DNA from: Breviolum minutum Mf 1.05b.01
Taxonomy: Eukaryota > Sar > Dinophyceae > Suessiales > Symbiodiniaceae
Direction: 5' to 3'
Assembly: GCA_000507305.1 (NCBI GenBank)
Contig: DF239728.1
Location: 1-64,000, forward strand
Length of the DNA: 64,000 bases
The translations under genes were made by a program, and so were the position numbers. Positions within the stretch are counted from its first letter, which is position 1; every line of letters starts with the position of its first letter. Below are positions 1 to 19,949 of the stretch, in pieces. The notes beneath the pieces were generated by a model. The model saw only the letters and a program-made list of their open reading frames with translations, ran no database searches and was not told where the DNA came from.

Positions 1-1
1 G

Positions 2-1051
2 AGTTCATGTGAGGCGGAATTATATGCTTTGCAATCGGTCTCACAAGAAGCCATCGCCCTATCAGCATTCTGCATGAGAATTTATGCAGGCCTGGAAGAG
101 TGCACGAGAGAAACAACTGGGTATGTGGTGATGGAATCCGACTCCGAAAGCGCACTTACACTGATAGCCGGTAAGGACGTACCCAAGAAGTCTCGACACA
201 TCGAAATACGCCTTCATTGGATGCGCAGTAAGATAGAAGCAGAAGAACTCGCACTCAAATTCAAACCTGGAACTGAAAACTGCAGCGATTTATTTACAAA
301 ATGTCTCTCAACAAAGGACTTCGTAAGGCATCGTACAACTCTTGGATTCACACAGCATGAGGTGCCAATTGGTGATCTGAACAGTCTTCGTGAGATTTTG
401 CTTACAGGTGTGTCTGCAAGTGTTGGTCAGGAAATGGCATTCATTGAAGTCTGTTGCTCAGAGAATTCAGCTCTTAGACAAGCTTGCAAGGTTGCACGAA
501 TGCCGTATTTGGGCATTACGAAGAACATGCAAGAACGTAGAGTGCTGGATGAAGTCAAGGCCTTTGTGGTGCTCCAGAGGAATAGTGGAAGATGGTTGCA
601 TGTTCACTGTTCAACCCCATGCAGCTCTGGCAGTCCACTCAAACACTTGAACCAGAAGAGGGAACAGACTGAGGCAGACAGAGACTGGCATTCCATCATT
701 GGATCAGCTGAGGCGTATCTGACTCTTGGAGATTCGAGGTCGTTTGAACTCCCAAAGCACAATCAGATATGGCAGAGACCTGAGGCTCAGAGAATTCTGG
801 AACGTTGCGGTCTCAATTATGATGCAGAAGTGGCACTGTGTCAGACAGGAACACCAATTGGAAAGCGTTTGAAATTCTTTGCAACATCTCCTTGCTTTGC
901 GAATTTACTCACGAGAAAGTTTGGGACCTGTGCATGCCGATATCATGCGGAATTCAACACCGTCAATTGGCATCGCACAGGCTATTACAGCAAGACGTTG
1001 GCAAAGGCCATTTTGGCAGCGGCGAGGTCCTCCCGAAGGGAACCTTGCTGA
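2..1051 (+). CDS. Ty1/copia-type pol, C-terminal part: RNase H plus methyltransferase-like extension (5' partial)
   Basis: The frame is already open at the window edge and starts with SSCEAELYAL, the typical entry into a Ty1/copia RNase H domain. Further RNase H marks are ESDSESAL, the segment KSRHIEIRLHWMR and the closing CSDLFTKCLSTKDF, so the acidic residues E, D and D expected for the metal site are present. About 115 residues in, RNase H ends and roughly 220 more residues follow that ordinary copia pol lacks. These contain MAFIEVCCSENSALRQAC, HVHCSTPCSSGSPLKHL, SFELPKHNQIWQ, CQTGTPIGKRLKFFATSPC and CACRYHAEFN. Their order resembles motifs I, IV and VI of cytosine-5 methyltransferases, but the match is weak and this is inference. 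Stop at 1049-1051. The integrase and reverse transcriptase parts would lie upstream of the window. The frame is intact, so the copy may be young. Confidence 0.82.
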   Translation, partial: SSCEAELYALQSVSQEAIALSAFCMRIYAGLEECTRETTGYVVMESDSESALTLIAGKDVPKKSRHIEIRLHWMRSKIEAEELALKFKPGTENCSDLFTKCLSTKDFVRHRTTLGFTQHEVPIGDLNSLREILLTGVSASVGQEMAFIEVCCSENSALRQACKVARMPYLGITKNMQERRVLDEVKAFVVLQRNSGRWLHVHCSTPCSSGSPLKHLNQKREQTEADRDWHSIIGSAEAYLTLGDSRSFELPKHNQIWQRPEAQRILERCGLNYDAEVALCQTGTPIGKRLKFFATSPCFANLLTRKFGTCACRYHAEFNTVNWHRTGYYSKTLAKAILAAARSSRREPC

Positions 1052-1415
1052 TAGAGTTTTCTGCATTTTCATGCTCGAATTCATGTGGTCAAAGCATAAA
1101 GAGTTGCGGCTTCACTTTCTTTGGAATGTGTTGAGTTGACCGATAAACTTGTATCTCTTAAGGAGTTTTCTTTTCTTTTGCGTCTTTGAGTGAGATTTTG
1201 CTGATTGTCAGTTTTGCAGATTTCAATTTGTGCGGACATGTCATTTGAAAGATTTCGCATGAGTTGAGAGCAGTCAAGTTTTTGATTCGACATGGTATCT
1301 GTGCGATGTACTTGTGCATTCACACACACACACATTTGGTCATGGTGCAATGACATTTTAGTCCCTCACTGCTCGAGATTCACCGTTTCATCTCTGCGAA
1401 TTCATTGCTGTCGTC

Positions 1416-2546
1416 ATGCCGAATCGTGGCAAAGGAGGTGGCAAGCCAGCAGATGATGAAGAAGCAACAGGACCAGATCGGAGACTTCCGCGTGAGCCTC
1501 TTGGGCCATACAACAGGCCGTTTCCTGTAGACGGTTGTTCATGGGATAGGAGAATGTGGGCGAACGATCGCAGGAAAGGCAAGGGCAAAGGCAAAACCAC
1601 CTCAGCCGGACTTCTTGAGATCACGACAGACCAGTTACCTATGCTCACAGAGAAAGGCCTTCGACAGGAACTGATGAAAGAAGCACGAGCTACAGGTGAG
1701 CTAGAGTCCTCTCTTGCTGCAACTTCTGTGATGCCCGTGCCTAATCGTTCAAATCGGAAGAATGTTCCATTAGCCGATTTCAATCATGCTGTGGCGAACA
1801 TGGTCAAGCCAAGTGCAAGTGTGCAACCGCCTGGAATTCAATACTCTGGAATTCAATCCTCTGGAATTCAAGCTCCGGGAATTCAAGCTGTGCCGAAAAG
1901 TACTTTGCTTGCAGATGTGCCTGCATCATCAAACGCACCGCCAATGTCACAGGGGCCGATGCCTATGCCAATGCCTCAGACAGGTGCCCCGATGCAGCCC
2001 AAGCCGGTATCCACAGCGGCAACGAACCCGGAAACTTCACAGGGGATTAACAGGATGAGACTAGCACACGAACGTGGAGGCCCTCTCCCGACAGTTGCTG
2101 AAGCAAAGATGCAAATGGCGAAAGCCGCGATCTTTCGGAGCAAATTATTGGGAATGCTAGACCAACAGGTGGCAGCGAAGGCAGTAGCGACGCCGGTGGA
2201 AGCTCCAGGCTTGTCATATCCCCCTGGTCCGGGCTACAGACCAGCAGGATATGTAAAGCCTGACCCGCCTGCGACGCTGAACAAGAAGAGCCGTGTTACC
2301 CGACAACCGGTTCAGGTGTGCTTACAAGCTGCCATCCCTGAAGGTGACGAAGAGGAAGGAAAGCAGATGCCAATGCAGACTGATGGGGCTATGACGGATG
2401 CAAGTAAACGACAGAGATCTCCAGGTGGATCGAGATTCCATGAACACCTTGAAGAATTTGACGATCTTGAGTATGCCAATGGAGAGGTTGTGTATGCACC
2501 TGTGTTAGACCCTACGGCTGATTCTGCAGGTATTGGTCTTGGTTGA
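1416..2546 (+). CDS. Accessory ORF downstream of copia pol, Gly/Pro/Met-rich, unknown function
   Basis: An ATG at 1416 opens 376 codons with no recognised enzyme domain. The N-terminus is basic and glycine-rich (NRGKGGGK, RRKGKGKGK). The middle holds four short tandem repeats of the type SGIQ (about 1830-1890, each carrying GAATTC in the DNA) and a Pro/Met-rich stretch. The C-terminus is acidic (EEFDDLEYANGEV). It starts 364 bases after the copia pol stop on the same strand and ends 4 bases past the start of the next open frame. This position argues that it belongs to the retroelement as a gag-like or packaging protein rather than to a host gene. That role is inferred; only the frame and composition are seen. 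It could instead be a host gene captured by the element. Confidence 0.5.
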   Translation: MPNRGKGGGKPADDEEATGPDRRLPREPLGPYNRPFPVDGCSWDRRMWANDRRKGKGKGKTTSAGLLEITTDQLPMLTEKGLRQELMKEARATGELESSLAATSVMPVPNRSNRKNVPLADFNHAVANMVKPSASVQPPGIQYSGIQSSGIQAPGIQAVPKSTLLADVPASSNAPPMSQGPMPMPMPQTGAPMQPKPVSTAATNPETSQGINRMRLAHERGGPLPTVAEAKMQMAKAAIFRSKLLGMLDQQVAAKAVATPVEAPGLSYPPGPGYRPAGYVKPDPPATLNKKSRVTRQPVQVCLQAAIPEGDEEEGKQMPMQTDGAMTDASKRQRSPGGSRFHEHLEEFDDLEYANGEVVYAPVLDPTADSAGIGLG

Positions 2547-2998
2547 TCTCTTATGGGAAGCAGTTGGTAGGAAGATGCCAACATAGCCGAAAGACATCGC
2601 AGAGCCAATACTATGGAGAGTGGGGGCGCACGATGATTGAATTCGGAAAAGAAATGCGTGGTGAGTCATACTACGCGGTGGCGCATGGTGCAGAACCTCG
2701 CTATGTACAATACAGGAAGTGGGCCCGAACGCATCTTGAGAGGAAAAGTGTCCTTGGAAAGGACTTCATTAAATACCTCGCTGTCAAAGAACATTACTTT
2801 GGCACATACGAAGATGATATGCACTATCGAGCTGAAAGGATCGCGCAGGCAAAAGCAAAGGCAGCAGCGAAAGCAGCAGCCAAAGCGGCACCTGCCGTTT
2901 ACGCTCCACAGATCCCAGGCACGAATCGTAGACGACAATATCTGGATGTGGCTGAATATTCAAGTCTGGATGATCCATGGAATTACGATTTGTTCTGA
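2543..2998 (+). CDS. Small ORF with FGK-domain (ExoX C-terminal-like), retroelement-associated
   Basis: This frame overlaps the end of the previous one by 4 bases in the next phase. The first in-frame ATG is near 2633, so either translation restarts there or the two frames are joined by frameshifting. The core MIEFGKEMRGESYYAVAH, then YVQYRKWARTHLE and DFIKYL, follows the pattern of a small domain found at the C-terminus of exonuclease X-like proteins and repeatedly in dinoflagellate retroelement proteins (a small-domain match made by eye). An Ala/Lys linker (AKAKAAAKAAAKAA) and a Tyr/Asp-rich tail ending WNYDLF follow. Stop at 2996-2998. If the domain call is right, it may bind nucleic acid, but no catalytic exonuclease part is present. 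Confidence 0.45.
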   Translation: MISYGKQLVGRCQHSRKTSQSQYYGEWGRTMIEFGKEMRGESYYAVAHGAEPRYVQYRKWARTHLERKSVLGKDFIKYLAVKEHYFGTYEDDMHYRAERIAQAKAKAAAKAAAKAAPAVYAPQIPGTNRRRQYLDVAEYSSLDDPWNYDLF

Positions 2999-3287
2999 AG
3001 GGAATTTGTTGATGGTGGCATGCAGAATTTATTTTGCACGGTATGAAACTCCAGCAGAGTTGTGTGCAAGATAGATGTCTTCGAGTGGTACAAGATGAGT
3101 GGTGGCCTTACAATGTGGCAGATGTATGTGTTTTTTTTTGCATTTGGTCAATGCGAGCATGTGAATTCATCAATGATGAGTGACTACAACAATGGTATGG
3201 ATGGCTATTTACAGCTACAATATCTATTTTGCACTGTATTTGCATTGTATTTCTTTGGTGATTGCATTGCATGTACAGCTACAGCTC

Positions 3288-3310
3288 AAAAGGGGGTATG
3301 AAATTTTGTG
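3288..3310 (+). other. Candidate polypurine tract and 3' LTR start of the copia element
   Basis: The purine run AAAAGGGGG is followed at once by TATGAAATTTTGTGGG. A purine run placed directly before a TG dinucleotide is the usual junction between the internal region and the 3' LTR. The LTR would start at about 3299 (TGAAATTTTG). Its end cannot be set, because the 5' LTR is outside the window; the sequence to about 3900 is without a gene and is the natural candidate. Confidence 0.4.
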
Positions 3311-3916
3311 GGTATGACTGTGAACTGTAGCTTACCGATGTCATAGTGACGGTGACTGCATGGTTTACAGCTTATGTGACTTGATGATATGCATGGACGA
3401 TATGTTTTCTGCATGATTTGGAAGTGTCTACAATTTCATCTTATTTGGATTGATTTGATGGATTTCTGCAAGCTTTGCATGACTGGCTGATGTGACGACT
3501 TTTGGACAAGACCGGTCAATGTTTTTGAAGAGAGTTTTCCATCGAAGATTTTCATGATGATTTGTGCTGGAGAATGTTTGTTGATGTCGAATTTGATGCA
3601 TGAATGCATTCATTCACATCTCAAGAGAACCAGCAATTGTCCCGAGCTTCCTGCGTGATAACAAGTCACTAGTACCTGCATGTACCCTTCTTGGTGGTTG
3701 TGAAAAGAGTCGCTTTCACGTTTGTCGAGGTTTCCGTTTGTTTTGGGGTTTTTGTTGCTGGCTGACGCCAATAACGCCGACCGTACTTTGTGCAAGTACT
3801 TGTAGTGACGGGTTGTTAGATTTTCACATTGGACTGGTGGAATGGGTGATTTGACTGGTCGACTGCCAGTATCATCCAAAGGTCACGCAGCAAAAGCTAA
3901 GTCAATGGATGGGCCT
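3311..3916. other. Non-coding stretch, probably the 3' LTR and insertion flank
   Basis: No coding potential beyond short chance frames. T-rich with several TG/CA dinucleotides. It contains the short palindrome TGCATGAATGCA near 3596. I cannot mark the LTR end or a target-site duplication. Confidence 0.3.
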
Positions 3917-4357
3917 TTACTGGCCTCGCATGAGATCATCTCTAACGTCCAGTGGTCGTTTGCGTCGGAATACTCCCTGCTGTGTGTGCCATACCTGTTC
4001 AACTAGATTCTCATGGTGATCAATCCATTGCCATGACAAGGCATCGATCTGATCAAGTCTGTGGAGATACAAAGTACTGACCCATTGACTCGGAGACTGC
4101 GCTACGGCTTGCCCTGCAAACCAGGCCTGGCAACGTTTCCACTGCTGTTGGATCCAGCGCCAATGTGGCCCCTTGTAAGAATTTTCCAGCCACCGGGATT
4201 CTTCCGTATACTCTTGGAGAAAGAGGCGCCTAAAGAGCGCTTCGTATGGGAGGCCTGTAGCTTGTTTGGTCCAGACTCGCTCCTTGATCATGGGCCAGTT
4301 AGGTTCAATCTTCTCCCAAATATGGCCCGCTTGTAATCGCCTGCGCTCTCTCCGCAT
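3917..4357 (-). CDS. Hypothetical protein, Trp-rich, minus strand
   Basis: An uninterrupted 146-codon frame reads leftwards from 4357 to 3917. The product is unusually rich in Trp, Gln and Arg (for example HWRWIQQQWKRCQAWF and SWQWIDHHENL). It has no signal peptide or membrane segment and I do not recognise a family. It would be the only credible minus-strand gene in the window, which is a reason for caution. It may be a remnant of a mobile element or a chance frame opposite non-coding DNA. Confidence 0.25.
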   Translation of the reverse strand: MRRERRRLQAGHIWEKIEPNWPMIKERVWTKQATGLPYEALFRRLFLQEYTEESRWLENSYKGPHWRWIQQQWKRCQAWFAGQAVAQSPSQWVSTLYLHRLDQIDALSWQWIDHHENLVEQVWHTQQGVFRRKRPLDVRDDLMRGQ

Positions 4358-5235
4358 AAAGATCTAGCCAACTGATTCGCTATCACATGTGAAGTCTTTT
4401 GTAAAGCTCTCACTCTCACTCCAAAGCTTCCTACTGCATTATCTGTTGTCACAGTTGCTAGTGCAACATGGTTGTAGGAACAAATGCACATATAATAACA
4501 TATTCTTCGATAGAAGGCTGATTGTTAGAAACTGGAGTATGGTCGCTATTTAACAATCGATCCAACACGCTGGGTGATGACATAAAGGAGCGTGAGCGTG
4601 CAGCCATCTTTGGCCACCGAGTCTACACTTGCATCATTGACATGCTGCTGAAGATGATTTGAGAGCCAGGACGAATTTTGTTGACGAAGGAATGAGAGCC
4701 GGAGTGTTGTTGTTTGTGTTTTTTTTTGCTGCTTTGTTTTGTTTGTTTTACCTACAAGACCTTCCCACAGTTCACTCTTGGGTCTACCTACGACCTCAAG
4801 CTTTCAGGTAGAAGGACTGCCACAGTCGTCATGATGCACGCAGCAATGGACCAAAAAAAATATTCATTGAAGTTTTTTCATGTGTATTGCCTCCAACCTT
4901 CACTGTGCTTTGAACAATCTTAAGTGGTCTATTTATTACAAAAGCAATAACAGCATTGAAGCCTGTAAGACTTCTAGGGTTTTGCTAAGCTTGTGATGTC
5001 AGCGTGAATCTACAACACAACAAACATCCAATCAAGTCGATTCATATCTTTCTTATCTTCCCATTTTTTGATAAAATTCGAAATGCATTCTTTATGCTTT
5101 TCCAGCCTTCACTTTCATTCTTTTTCTTCATTTGAATCCATCTCTGCCAATGGCAATATGTCACAAATTTTTCAAGAAGCATTTGGCATAAAGCCGAATA
5201 TCGACCTACAGAACAAACATCACCCAAGCGTTCCT
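4358..5235. other. Spacer without recognised gene
   Basis: AT-rich DNA with only short frames. I see no repeat, RNA gene or exon that I can defend. The A8 run near 4853 and the T9 run near 4720 are simple homopolymers. Confidence 0.4.
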
Positions 5236-5990
5236 TGTTCTATTCTACTTTAATTTACTTTACCACACCCTACTCTACTCTTCTCCATCTCTTTCATTAT
5301 ATTCTACCCTTCTTTACTCTACTCTATTCAACTTTTCTCCAGTCTACTCTATTTTACTTTACTGTAGTCTACTCTACTCTATCCTACTTTACTTAACCCT
5401 ACTTTACTCTACTCTACTTTCCTCTAGTCTACCCTACTCTACTCTACTCTACTCTTTCTAGTCTACTCTATTCAACCCTACTTTACTCTACTATACTTTC
5501 CTCTAGCCTACTCTACTTTACTCTACTCTACTCTATTCTAGTCTACTCTACTCAACCCTACTTTACTCTACTCTACTTAGTCTGCTCTAGTTTATTGTAC
5601 TTTTCCATACTCTGCTCTACTATACTCTACTCTACTGTACTCTACTCTACTCTACTCTACTCTACTCTACTCTACTCTACTCTACTTTAACCTACTCGAT
5701 CTAATCTATTCTATTCTATTGTATTCTATTCTATTCTAGTCTAGTCTAGTCTAGTCGAGTCTAGTCTAGTCTAGTCTAGTCTATTCTATTCTCTTCGATT
5801 CGATTCGATTCTATTCTATTCTAGACTAGTCTAGTCCAGTCTATTCTAGTCTATTCTACTCTACTCTACTCTACTCTACTCTACTGTATTCTACTTCACT
5901 CTACTCTACTCTACTCTACTGTACTCTACTCTGCTCTACTGTACTCTGCTCTTTACTTCGCTACTCTACTCTTCTTATTTCCTCCTTGCT
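5236..5990. repeat. Pentanucleotide satellite (TCTAC/TCTAT/TCTAG)n
   Basis: About 750 bases of near-continuous 5-bp repeat. The outer parts are TCTAC (perfect runs near 5640-5690 and 5855-5885). Going inward the unit changes to TCTAT (about 5700-5735), then TCTAG (about 5736-5782), then TCTAT/TCGAT (about 5783-5822), a short TCTAG block, and back to TCTAC. The left part is more degenerate than the core. It lies about 500 bases upstream of the GAPDH-enolase start codon. Confidence 0.93.
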
Positions 5991-6488
5991 CTTCTCCTTC
6001 CTTTTAAAACTCCGTAGCTCGGAAATTTCTCATCCAAACTTCATTTGATATATAAAACATACATTCAGTTTTTGCAAGGGCACATTTTCTGCAGAATTTC
6101 GTTGAAATTTAGGCTCTAGAGTCTTATTTGCTTGAAGTTTTGGACATTTGATTTTGCGACGTTTTGAAAAATATTTGATTCGGTGTCCGGTGCCAATAGT
6201 AGTAAGGTCATTTGGGTCATTCGGAGAACAAATTGTAGGTGGTATTCTAGCTTGGCGGTGTTTTAGAAGTTAAGTCAATAAATCATGTTTGTCGACTTCC
6301 TCATGGTGCTCTGCAACATTGACGGCTCTAGCAGAAGGTGGCTTCGGCCCAAAACCGCGCAACTAGGTTTTCAGGCGTAGCAGGACTTTTCGTGCCTAGG
6401 CAGGAAGGATGAAATGAATTTGCATGTAGCTTTGCAAAATCGTCCGCAAGTTCGTGCATGTTTGTTCATGTTCGTGCAACCACGTCTG
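5991..6488. other. Upstream region of the GAPDH-enolase gene
   Basis: Unique-looking DNA between the satellite and the first exon. There is no TATA-like box in a plausible place, which is normal for dinoflagellates. It probably holds the promoter, but I see no element I can name. Confidence 0.3.
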
Positions 6489-6490
6489 AG
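6489..6490 (+). promoter_or_regulatory. Candidate spliced-leader trans-splice acceptor of GAPDH-enolase
   Basis: The AG in CGTCTGAG|GTAGCC lies 7 bases upstream of the start codon ATG at 6497. Dinoflagellate mRNAs receive a 22-nt spliced leader at an AG acceptor in the 5' leader. This AG is followed by G like the cis acceptors in the same gene. It is a candidate only; other AGs lie further upstream. Confidence 0.35.
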
Positions 6491-6496
6491 GTAGCC

Positions 6497-17184
<10,688 letters not shown>

Positions 17185-17890
17185 GTGACCCGGCATGGAT
17201 GACCCCGCCGCTCGGTGCAAGCTCGGCCCTCCAGAAGCCGAAGTGAACGGCCCTTTTCTCCACATCCAACCTGAACGCTATCTGGAACAATCTGTTTGAT
17301 TCGAATAGATCAACATCTTACAAGTATATAAGGCTTGCAATTCATTGCAGACTTAGAATTATATATATATATATGTTGAGAGTGTCTAGACTCAAAACTA
17401 CTCTGACTGCTCCCATCTTACTCTTTGTGATGGAAATGTGGACCTGCCGGGCTTCTTGAGCGTCCCACCCCAAGCCATTTTGAGCTGATGGCACCTGCCA
17501 TTCACTTGCCTTGATTTATTTGGAGTCTTTTCAGAGCTGCGCGCACCTTTCAAAAAGACAAAAGGTTGCTAAACTTGCCGAAAGGATGGAGTTGAAGAAA
17601 CGTTCCTGACGATCCTGTGTCGTTTTGTCTGCAGATCTGAGCTGCTCAGACACAATGGAACTCATGAGAAATGAAGCTGGACAATTCCTTGTACTCAAAC
17701 TCAGTACCTAAAAAACAAACCGCGTAGAATGACTTCTGACGTTGAGGTGTAGCTTGATCTGGTTACTAGGGGCCAGGCTCCTCACCTATTTTCTTTTAAG
17801 GTCATTGTGTCTAGTCTTTCAATGGTTTTGAGCTTCTAAGATGCTGCAAACTACAGATGGGAGTTTCAACATGAGGATAGGGACATTAGC
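17185..17890. other. Spacer after the fusion gene
   Basis: 3' flank of GAPDH-enolase with an (AT)n run near 17361-17374. No canonical polyadenylation signal is expected or seen in dinoflagellates. No exon I can defend. Confidence 0.4.
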
Positions 17891-17892
17891 TT

Positions 17893-18775
17893 TGCCTGTT
17901 GGAGAAGATGAAGAAACGGCGGATTTCCGCCAGCAGCGTGCCTCGCTTGTCCGCCAGAGGTGCTACATTGGAGGCACCAAGTTTTGTGAAATGCACGAAA
18001 TGCAGTTTTTGCTTTGAGTTGTCTTGTGTCTGCACAACTCCAATTGAACAGACCTTTGCCAAAGCGTTTTCGGAGCATCAAATTGTTCACGTGCAGCATT
18101 GGCCTTAGCAAGTTTCGAGTTTAGTTTAGAAGATGCAGACATCAAATTGATCCACCTCCTCATAATTGTCATGATTATTGCCCCTCCTCCACCCTGCTTC
18201 TCATCCTCTTATCTGAAGTGAGTGGTAGATGGTCCCTGCCAAATCAGCGCCATCTTCAGTGATCAGGCAAGTTGGCTCCAAGAAGCGTTGTGGAGTTCGC
18301 GGGAGGTGTGGGAACTTCCCAGCTTTCCATCCATGTGATGTGCCATGGTTTTTCTGGACAGGCGCGTTGGGGTAGCAACCTTGCGAAGGATTTATAGGGC
18401 CGGGAGCCACTAGCAATGATGGCCGGAACGATGTTAAAGACGATGTTAAACAGAGGGTCGTCTATTACCATCAGCTTCTCATTTTCTTATTTGATTTGTT
18501 AAACATGTGGAAGTGTTGGTTTGTCTTGTCCGATAAGTTTGCAGTTTGTCTGCAGCTTCTTTGGAGGGCTCGAAAACCCGCGCGAACGCTTCTCCACTTG
18601 TCTTCCATTGCGCCTGGACTGGACTTCTGGCGAAAACAGTTTCTTTTTGGCCAAGATTCCGAAATTCCAAGCTTTTTCAAGCTTCTCATGTGAGGTTAAC
18701 GAATGGCTTCGCTCCTTAGAGCTGCCAGCGTTTCTGCACTCTGCCTTGCAACGTGGGGCCGTAGATGACTCAGAG
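17893..18775 (+). CDS. Possible gene fragment with half a SAM-like domain (two candidate exons)
   Basis: Two short segments look like exons. At about 17893-17975 one frame reads VGEDEETADFRQQRASLVRQ, rich in charged residues. At 18695-18775, AG|G and GAG|GT borders enclose 27 codons reading VNEWLRSLELPAFLHSALQ and then RGAVDDSE. This fits the first half of a sterile alpha motif domain (V-x-EWL-x-x-L-x-L, then a D-D-S turn). Later exons could lie at about 18896-18960 (ILRRCTKEKLAKQTLAQ). The strand agrees with its neighbours. I cannot link the exons into one frame, so the gene model is open. The SAM call is a visual match only. Confidence 0.3.
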
Positions 18776-19474
18776 GTCAGATGTTTCTGGTTTCTGGAGC
18801 AGGTTCCACTCAAACATATGGCTGTGGTTGTTGTTGCGCCTCCAGTGTTCGGATTCTACTTGTAACTTGAAAGTGGAATACACCAAAACTTGGAAGATTC
18901 AAGCCACTATCCTGCGAAGATGCACCAAGGAGAAACTTGCCAAGCAAACTCTTGCGCAGACACAGAGGTCGAAGGATACGAGCAGCAAGAACTTGCTGCG
19001 CCTTGGACAGGGAAGGATGCAACCAATCGATTGAAGCTTTTGAAATTGATTGGCCACCTTTTCCTGCAACCTGATCTCTGATGCCCAGTACGACTGACAT
19101 GACCAATGCACCCCTCTAGGTTCAACAATCACCACGAAATGAAAGCTCTCGAAATTTGCAATTTTGATATATTGACACTCTAGCAGGTTCCTGGCAGACA
19201 TGCCACATTCTTCCTGTTCGCAATCAGGATGTCAATGTAGAGTTGCTCCAGACAGCCATTTCGGCAACTTGACAGCAATGCTGGGCCATCATCACCGTTC
19301 TGCCAAGTGTCCATGCCTGGCCGTCGAGGTGGGAAAGCTGGAGCGCAAGACGCAGGAGTTCTATGCACCTGCATGGTGTTACACTATTCCGGACCTCCAC
19401 TCAGAGTTGTCCTGTGGGGTTGGGACCAGGTGGCTTGTGACTCAGGGGGAGACCTGTTGAATCTACAGTACTTA

Positions 19475-19949
19475 GGAGTATAGCCGTGCTGGTATTGGAG
19501 CTTGCAATGGCGGCGCCGGATCTTGCATTTGCATGGGTCCTCAAGTGTGTGGCAGCTGGGGTCCTTTCCCAATGGGAAGCTGGCAATCCTATACTTTCTC
19601 GTGCTGTGGTTGTGTTCCAGCACCCCCACCAGTGGCACCGGTACCCGTGCCCGCACCAGTAGCAGTTGCAGCTGCACCAGTGGCCGCTCCTCCAGTTGCT
19701 GCTGCCCCCATTGCTCCAGCGGCAGCCGCCAGCGGCACCAACAGCGAATGTGCAGCTCACAAAGGCTGTTCGGATTTGAAACTGACAGGTGCCTGCTGCC
19801 CAGCAGCTGATGGTACATATTTGGGGTGCTGTGATGTTGCAGCACTGGAGGAAAAGGTAATTGTGGCTCAACTTACCACACAAACGAAGATGCTGCCTGC
19901 ATGGTGTGCGAACCTCCCTGAAACCGAGAGGGCCAAAGCAGAAGCTTGA
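19475..19949 (+). CDS. Cysteine-rich module protein with Ala/Pro linker (partial)
   Basis: An exon opens after TTAG with EYSRAGIGACNGGAGSCICM and continues to a stop at 19947-19949, unless a GC donor near 19932 ends it earlier. Three parts are clear: an N-terminal Cys-rich stretch (GACNGG, CICM, SCCGCVP); a linker made only of Ala, Pro and Val (PAPPPVAPVPVPAPVAVAAA); and a second Cys block, NSECAAHKGCSDLKLTGACC followed by PAADGTYLGCC. I remember Cys blocks of the form CxxxxxCxxLxLTGxCCP...DGxxLxCC as recurrent in dinoflagellate proteins, probably secreted, of unknown function. No signal peptide is seen here, so upstream exons are missing. Lies about 2.3 kb downstream of the enolase stop. Confidence 0.5.

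Noticed and set aside
5236-5990. Telomere-like repeat
   Set aside because: Unit is TCTAC/TCTAG, not TTTAGGG or a variant, and it lies between genes.
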